64,000 bases of DNA, taken from NCBI GenBank assembly GCA_018622495.1, contig CP076021.1, positions 1,233,501 to 1,297,500 of the forward strand, in the 5' to 3' direction. The translations under genes were made by a program, and so were the position numbers. Origin of the DNA: Mycoplasmatota bacterium. Its GTDB lineage: Bacteria; Bacillota_I; Bacilli_A; Acholeplasmatales; Acholeplasmataceae. Within the stretch, counting starts at the first letter, position 1. Each line of letters starts with the position of its first letter. The notes under the pieces were generated by a model. The model was not told the DNA's origin and made no database searches. It was given only the letters and a program-made list of their open reading frames with translations. This document shows, one piece after another, positions 63,101-64,000 of the stretch.

Positions 63101-64000
63101 GTGGCCAATTCATTTTGGCCTCTTGTTCCATAATATAATCCCATGTATAAATATTATCTTCTTCATAGTCGGATAATATATTAAAAGGAGTTCCAGATAA
63201 TTCTAAAACTTTTGTTTTATAATCTAAATAAGGTTTTACTAGTGATTCTATAACACTTTTTCCTAAATCGGTTTGTGTACCTTCATGTGCTTCATCAACA
63301 ACAATAAAATCCCAATTGGTTTTATAGATTTCTGAGTTTTTTCATAATTGCCACCAACTTGACTTGATCCTCTTAAGTCTTGAATCGATGCAAAGTACAC
63401 AAACTTATCTTCATTAAGTATTAAGTTTTGAATACTTTCTCCTTTTTTATGTGATCCAAATTTATACTCAGGCTTATCGTAAAATATCTTATTAAAATCA
63501 TCAAACCAACCTTCACTAACTACTGGTCTGTGTGTCACAATAATACTACGATCAAACTGCATTTCTTTTGCAACTTGTAATGCACTTAGCGTTTTACCAA
63601 AACGCATTTTAGCGTTCCATAACATGCGGTCATGCTTCTTAAACTGCTTTATAGTTTTATCAATAGCATCTCTTTGCTCAGGACGAAAAATGATGGGGTT
63701 TATTCCCTCCGTTATTGTTTCTTGCCCTATAGCTCTCTTTCCTTCTTTAACTGCCTTAATTGCCAATTTTGCAGTTTCTAAATCTACTTTAAACCATTCA
63801 TTTTGTTTTTTGTTTGTATCAAAAAACTTTTGTTTGATACCTGAACGTTTTAAAACATCATGAACTTTATAGTCTCTGAAAGCTTTTAAATGTCCTTTGC
63901 TTTTTAATACAGCAAGTTCAGTATGCAATAAATCATATCTTATTCCAGCTGTAGAAGTGTAACTGTCAATTCTTTCTCTCGCAGCATAATTAAGTTCATT
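60141..64000 (-). CDS. Helicase-methyltransferase restriction-modification protein, frameshifted, 5' end outside window
   Basis: About 1,285 codons are visible, without the N-terminus. An SF2 helicase comes first: RPEQRDAIDKTI, Walker A-like AKMRFGKT, DEAH box in IVVDEAHEGTQTDLG, then LSGTPFN and a motif V/VI region (SCGRLTTGVSVPEW). An Eco57I-type N6-adenine methyltransferase follows (VGNPPYQIIDGGGG, NPPY motif) and then a target-recognition-like end. The two open stretches (to 63263 and from about 63340 down) join if the A6 run at 63337-63342 is read as A7 (NYEKNSEIYKTNWDFIVVDE). The missing N-terminus probably holds the nuclease, as in type ISP-like single-chain enzymes. Confidence 0.85.

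Noticed and set aside
1..64000. Mycoplasma-type code with TGA read as Trp.
   Set aside because: TGA ends intact-looking genes (866-868, 20185-20187) and Trp positions use TGG.

Overview
The window is AT-rich DNA from a low-GC bacterium of the Bacillota/Mycoplasmatota type; an Acholeplasma-, Izemoplasma- or Haloplasma-like organism is my best guess. TGA and TAG both end intact-looking genes (for example TGA at 866-868 and 20185-20187, TAG at 22514-22516). The genetic code is therefore standard, not the TGA=Trp code of Mycoplasma. Most genes lie on the minus strand in tight operons with 1-15 nt gaps or ATGA overlaps. Promoters of TTGACA/TATAAT type and U-tailed hairpin terminators are easy to see. 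The chromosomal backbone runs from about 1 to 43 kb, an accessory region from about 43.3 kb to the end. || 1-6.9 kb is a cyclic-di-GMP circuit. Two EAL/GGDEF proteins, one with an intact phosphodiesterase motif set and one degenerate, sit upstream of an operon of three TasA-like exported proteins. That operon's leader carries two tandem c-di-GMP-I (GEMM) riboswitches behind a consensus promoter. || 7-43 kb is housekeeping and transport: Ogt, NUDIX hydrolase, two MATE exporters, tRNA-Val(GAC), a ferredoxin-NADP reductase-like enzyme, a LytTR regulator with a membrane beta-propeller protein, and a TrkH channel with two separate TrkA subunits. A Na+/H+ antiporter gene follows a structured terminator-containing leader. 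A six-gene operon starts with 6-phosphogluconate and glucose-6-phosphate dehydrogenases. Further along lie an amino-acid ABC transporter, DAK2/DegV, a YkpA-type ABC-F ATPase with an attenuator, a PAF-acetylhydrolase-like hydrolase and an FrhB-like protein without Fe-S cysteines. || 43.3-47.1 kb holds a nonsense-disrupted quinone oxidoreductase, an IS3-type remnant, and an HxlR / ring-cleavage-type dioxygenase / FMN reductase electrophile-response module. || 47.1-64 kb is accessory and repeat-rich: lipoproteins, an S66 peptidase with an AbiEi/AbiEii pair, a Fic protein whose promoter lies between two palindromic operators, a putative zinc peptidase, a DUF4143 ATPase, two membrane proteins, a PD-(D/E)XK-like protein and a large helicase-methyltransferase restriction protein running off the right edge. 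Dispersed repeats and 20-bp-periodic arrays fill the gaps. || Six genes are interrupted by exactly one missing base, four of them in A-runs. This looks more like residual long-read assembly error than decay. Four other genes carry in-frame stop codons made by substitutions and look like real pseudogenes. No database search was possible; family names rest on motifs read in the translations.
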